The notes under the pieces are model-generated. The model did not search any database and was not told where the DNA came from. It worked only from the letters and a program-made list of their open reading frames with translations. Positions 23,365 through 25,249 of a stretch of DNA of 25,249 nt are shown here, piece by piece. Numbering within the stretch: the stretch's first letter is position 1; the number at the start of each line of letters is the position of its first letter. Both the position numbers and the translations under genes were made by a program. This DNA is from Burkholderiales bacterium. GTDB taxonomy: Bacteria > Pseudomonadota > Gammaproteobacteria > Burkholderiales > Usitatibacteraceae. The stretch covers positions 1 to 25,249 of the forward strand of contig JANXWW010000211.1 in assembly GCA_025350945.1 (NCBI GenBank). The letters are read 5' to 3'.

Positions 23365-23772
23365 ATGAGTTTTTTGCTCGACACAGTTGTACTTTCTGAA
23401 TTACGCAAAGCAAAGCCGTCGCGCAATGTCATCCGCTGGGTGAAGGCCCAAGAGGTGGATCGTTTATTCATAAGCGTCGTCAGCATTGGCGAAATTGAAC
23501 GCGGAATTGAAAAGGCACGAAAATCCGATCCGGAATTTGCGGCTGGATTAGCGATTTGGCTTGAAGGATTATTGACCGTCTATGCTGAGCAGGTTTTACC
23601 GGTTTCTGCGAAAGCGGCGCGGCTCTGGGGAAGACTTTCCGCCAACCTGGGGAATGATGGCGCTGATCTACTCATCGCCGCCACCGCGATTACACATGGG
23701 TTAACCGTTGTTACGCGAAATGTAAAACACTTTGAGCCTACAGGGGTTTCTGTTGTTAACCCATTCGATTGA
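23365..23772 (+). CDS. PIN-domain toxin, FitB/VapC type
   Basis: A 135-residue PIN-domain ribonuclease. MSFLLDTVVLSELRK carries Asp6, SVVSIGEIERGI carries Glu43, GADLLIAATA carries Asp101, and TVVTRNVKHFE contains the Arg-Asn typical of the FitB branch where other PIN proteins have a fourth acid. It would cleave RNA with Mg2+ or Mn2+ when the antitoxin is degraded. The 7-nt gap from the Phd gene has no strong ribosome binding site, so translation is probably coupled. The end VVNPFD is typical of the branch. The length is normal. Confidence 0.92.
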   Translation: MSFLLDTVVLSELRKAKPSRNVIRWVKAQEVDRLFISVVSIGEIERGIEKARKSDPEFAAGLAIWLEGLLTVYAEQVLPVSAKAARLWGRLSANLGNDGADLLIAATAITHGLTVVTRNVKHFEPTGVSVVNPFD

Positions 23773-23902
23773 TGCTGCGTAACGCTGGTATCGGCAGGCT
23801 TCTTGAGAAAAAAGTGGCTGGAAATTAGCGCTGTTGCTGAGGTTTTACATTTCGAAAACTTGCTGAGAAGTCTTATGGTGCTATCAGTTTGTTAGATGGG
23901 GC

Positions 23903-23927
23903 TGGATCCCGGCCTTTGCCGGGACGA
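23903..23927. repeat. GGATCCCGG-type palindromic repeat
   Basis: TGGATCCCGGCCTTTGCCGG followed by GACGAC is a copy of a palindromic intergenic sequence (TCCCGGC-ctt-GCCGGGA) widespread in Proteobacteria. It lies in the 228-nt space after the PIN toxin, where no gene is seen. Confidence 0.65.
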
Positions 23928-24000
23928 CAGATGTTTGAGTTGTCGACAAAAATTTATCGTTTTACATTTCGACCTCTGGCTTCGACTTTTCCTCGCGCGC

Positions 24001-24535
24001 CTACGCCGCCTTCCTCAACACCACCACCGGAAAATCAATCTCCGTCGCCGCAATATGATGGGTGTAATTCGTGAAGATATTCAGCACGACATTTACCAGC
24101 ACTTCCGAAATATCGGCGTCCGTTAAGCCGCGCGATTTAAATGCAGAAACTTCTTCCGCACTCCACTCAGGTGGCCGCGTTCGCGGGTGATGGCTTGGGC
24201 GAGTTCGAGGAGCGCGGTGTCGCGTGAATTGGCGGCACTGGCGTTGCGGGCAGCGTCGATTTCGGTGGGCTTTAAACCGACCATGCCGCCGATGACAGAA
24301 TGCGCGGAAACGCAATAGCCGCAGGCGTTTTGCTCACCGACCGCGAGGGCGATTTGTTCGCGTAGTTTGGCGGATAGCGTGCCTTCGCTCGCCACGCCGG
24401 AAAGCTTTATGTTCGCGTCAAGTGCGACCGGGGAGTGCGCCCAGGTGCGAAACATATTGGGCAGCACACCGAGTTTGGCTTTGACGGCGTTGAGCGTGGC
24501 GGCGATGGGTGCGTTGCCGCCGATTGTGGCGCTGC
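24001..24535 (-). pseudogene. AhpD-like carboxymuconolactone decarboxylase, frameshifted and 5'-truncated
   Basis: Remnant of an AhpD/CMD-family peroxidase-like gene. The upstream frame reads TLNAVKAKLGVLPNMF, then LREQIALAVGEQNACGYCVS with the CxxC pair (CGYC) and a nearby His, up to ITRERGHLSG. The rest (SAEEVSAFKSRGLTDADISE, then NIFTNYTHHIAATEIDFPVV) continues in another frame and stops at 24001. The break lies near 24150-24165, where one base seems lost. No start codon precedes the conserved part; the frame instead runs into the antisense of the AraC fragment. Members normally start about 12 residues before the conserved APIAATL segment, so the 5' end is missing too. The product is not functional as written. 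Confidence 0.85.
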
Positions 24536-25047
24536 CGCTGGATGAAATCGCGATGATTGCAAACGCCGCTGAGCTATTGTTTGCTGAGGCGCTGCATCCA
24601 CAATGTGGACGGCAGGCGGTGGTGAATCGACTATTCGAGGTCGTCATCATTCAGCTCATTCGTCATTTGATGGCGAATAATTCTGTGAACATCGGCTTGC
24701 TCGCCGGGTTAGCGCATGCGCAGTTGCAGCGTGCCATTGTCGCCATGCATGAGGCCCCAGCCGATGCGTGGACGCTGGAACAGCTCGCCGAGCGCGCCGC
24801 GATGTCGCGCAGTGCATTCGCGAATACGTTCCGCGATATGGTCGGCGTGACGCCGGGCGATTACCTCACCGGCTGGCGCATCACGCTCGCGCAGTCGATG
24901 GTGAGGCAGGGGCGCTCACTTAAACATATTGCCGCTGATGTCGGCTATGGCAGTGAAGTCGCGTTGTCGCGCGCATTAAGTGCGCGGGTGGGTATGTCGG
25001 CGCGTGCGTATAAAAACGTCATGGCAAACCCTAGCACAGGCGTGTAG
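24532..25047 (+). pseudogene. AraC-family regulator, N-terminal domain lost
   Basis: About 170 codons of the C-terminal part of an AraC/XylS regulator of the cupin-type family. LLFAEALHPQCGRQAVVNRL belongs to the linker, and WTLEQLAERAAMSRSAFANT with HIAADVGYGSEVALSRALSA are the two helix-turn-helix motifs. The N-terminal cupin (effector) domain of about 130-150 residues is absent: upstream codons in this frame lie on the antisense strand of the AhpD-like remnant. An open frame from 24367 exists but its first 55 residues are the reverse reading of that gene. The DNA-binding part may still be made from ATG 24550 or another internal start. The ends look like one deletion of the common intergenic region. 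Confidence 0.75.
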
Positions 25048-25051
25048 TTCA

Positions 25052-25092
25052 GCGCATTTTTGCTCCTAAAGGCACGCCAATGCTGGGCTTTT
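25052..25092 (+). repeat. dispersed intergenic repeat, copy D
   Basis: GCATTTTTGCTCCTAAAGGC, then ACGCCAATGCTGGGCTTTTG, between the AraC remnant and the carboxylase end. GCATTTTTGCTC (25053-25064) is the exact reverse complement of GAGCAAAAATGC in the copies at 1283 and 2149. The right half matches copies B and C. Confidence 0.7.
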
Positions 25093-25101
25093 GATTTCTG
25101 A

Positions 25102-25249
25102 TTATTCCACAAACGCAAACAACACCGCATCCGCTGGCACCATATCGCCGACCTTGAACGCCACGCGTTCCACCACGCCTTCGCGAGGGCTGACGATGGT
25201 GTGCTCCATTTTCATGGCTTCCATGATGATCAGCGCCTGCCCTTTTTTT
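25102..25249 (-). CDS. biotin-dependent acyl-CoA carboxylase alpha subunit, C-terminal end (partial)
   Basis: The last 48 codons of a biotin-carrying protein; the stop is at 25102-25104 and the 5' part runs off the right edge. The biotinyl domain is unmistakable: IIMEAMKMEHTIVSPREGVV, in which Lys of EAMKM is the biotin attachment site, followed by ERVAFKVGDMVPADAVLFAF. The EAMKMEH form with this short tail is the pattern of 3-methylcrotonyl-CoA carboxylase or related acetyl-/propionyl-CoA carboxylase alpha subunits. A place in leucine or branched-chain breakdown is likely, but the family member cannot be fixed from 48 codons. It is read towards the AraC remnant, with repeat copy D between. 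Confidence 0.85.
   Translation of the reverse strand, partial: KKGQALIIMEAMKMEHTIVSPREGVVERVAFKVGDMVPADAVLFAFVE

Noticed and set aside
24367..24531. N-terminal extension of the AraC open frame
   Set aside because: This stretch is the antisense reading of the conserved AhpD-like codons and shows no cupin similarity.
1..25249. tRNA, rRNA, CRISPR array, transposase or integrase genes
   Set aside because: I looked for cloverleaf ends, regular repeat-spacer patterns and DDE or tyrosine recombinase motifs and saw none I can support.

Overview
The window looks like chromosomal DNA of a betaproteobacterium, probably Burkholderiales-like. The clearest marker is a DUF2863 protein, a family I know mainly from Betaproteobacteria. 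A biotin-carboxylase-type gene of leucine or branched-chain breakdown and a GlcG-type protein fit that, but I cannot name a genus. There are no rRNA or tRNA genes, CRISPR arrays, transposases or phage genes. The content is mostly housekeeping and accessory enzymes, with several small mobile or decaying modules.

Layout. 1-1270: an M28 zinc peptidase whose true start may lie off the left edge. 1447-2129: a VapBC-like toxin-antitoxin pair whose PIN toxin is split by one in-frame TAG; a 24-nt direct repeat lies on each side. 2192-3534 (minus): a membrane-anchored alpha/beta hydrolase and a DUF1993 protein. 3671-4777 (plus): an esterase-D type hydrolase, convergent with the DUF2863 gene (4839-6077, minus). 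6262-7224: a LysR regulator.

7439-14266: nine plus-strand genes in tight succession (gaps of at most about 50 nt, several overlaps): GlcG-like protein, triple zinc-ribbon protein, short-chain dehydrogenase, cysteine-cluster protein, PAS-GGDEF-EAL protein, 79-residue protein, aldo/keto reductase, Pycsar-TM-like membrane protein and KTSC-domain protein. This run is the most intriguing part: a c-di-GMP enzyme shares an apparent transcription unit with an orphan protein resembling the membrane effector of Pycsar antiphage systems, and no pyrimidine cyclase is in view.

14542-20489 (minus): three exported proteins, namely a BAAT/acyl-CoA thioesterase-like hydrolase, an M13 metallopeptidase followed by a strong terminator, and a protein with three TonB C-terminal-like domains. 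20787-22772 (plus): an OPT-family transporter. 23082-23772: an intact Phd-PIN (FitAB/VapBC type) toxin-antitoxin pair with a near-perfect palindromic operator over its promoter.

24001-25047: two gene remnants head to head, a frameshifted AhpD/carboxymuconolactone-decarboxylase gene and an AraC regulator without its N-terminal domain. They look like a divergent regulator-target pair fused by one deletion. 25102-25249 (minus): the last 48 codons of a biotin-carrying acyl-CoA carboxylase alpha subunit running off the right edge.

The intergenic spaces carry dispersed hairpin repeats (about six related copies), a REP/MITE-like element at 14278-14413, and a GGATCCCGG-type palindrome at 23903-23927.
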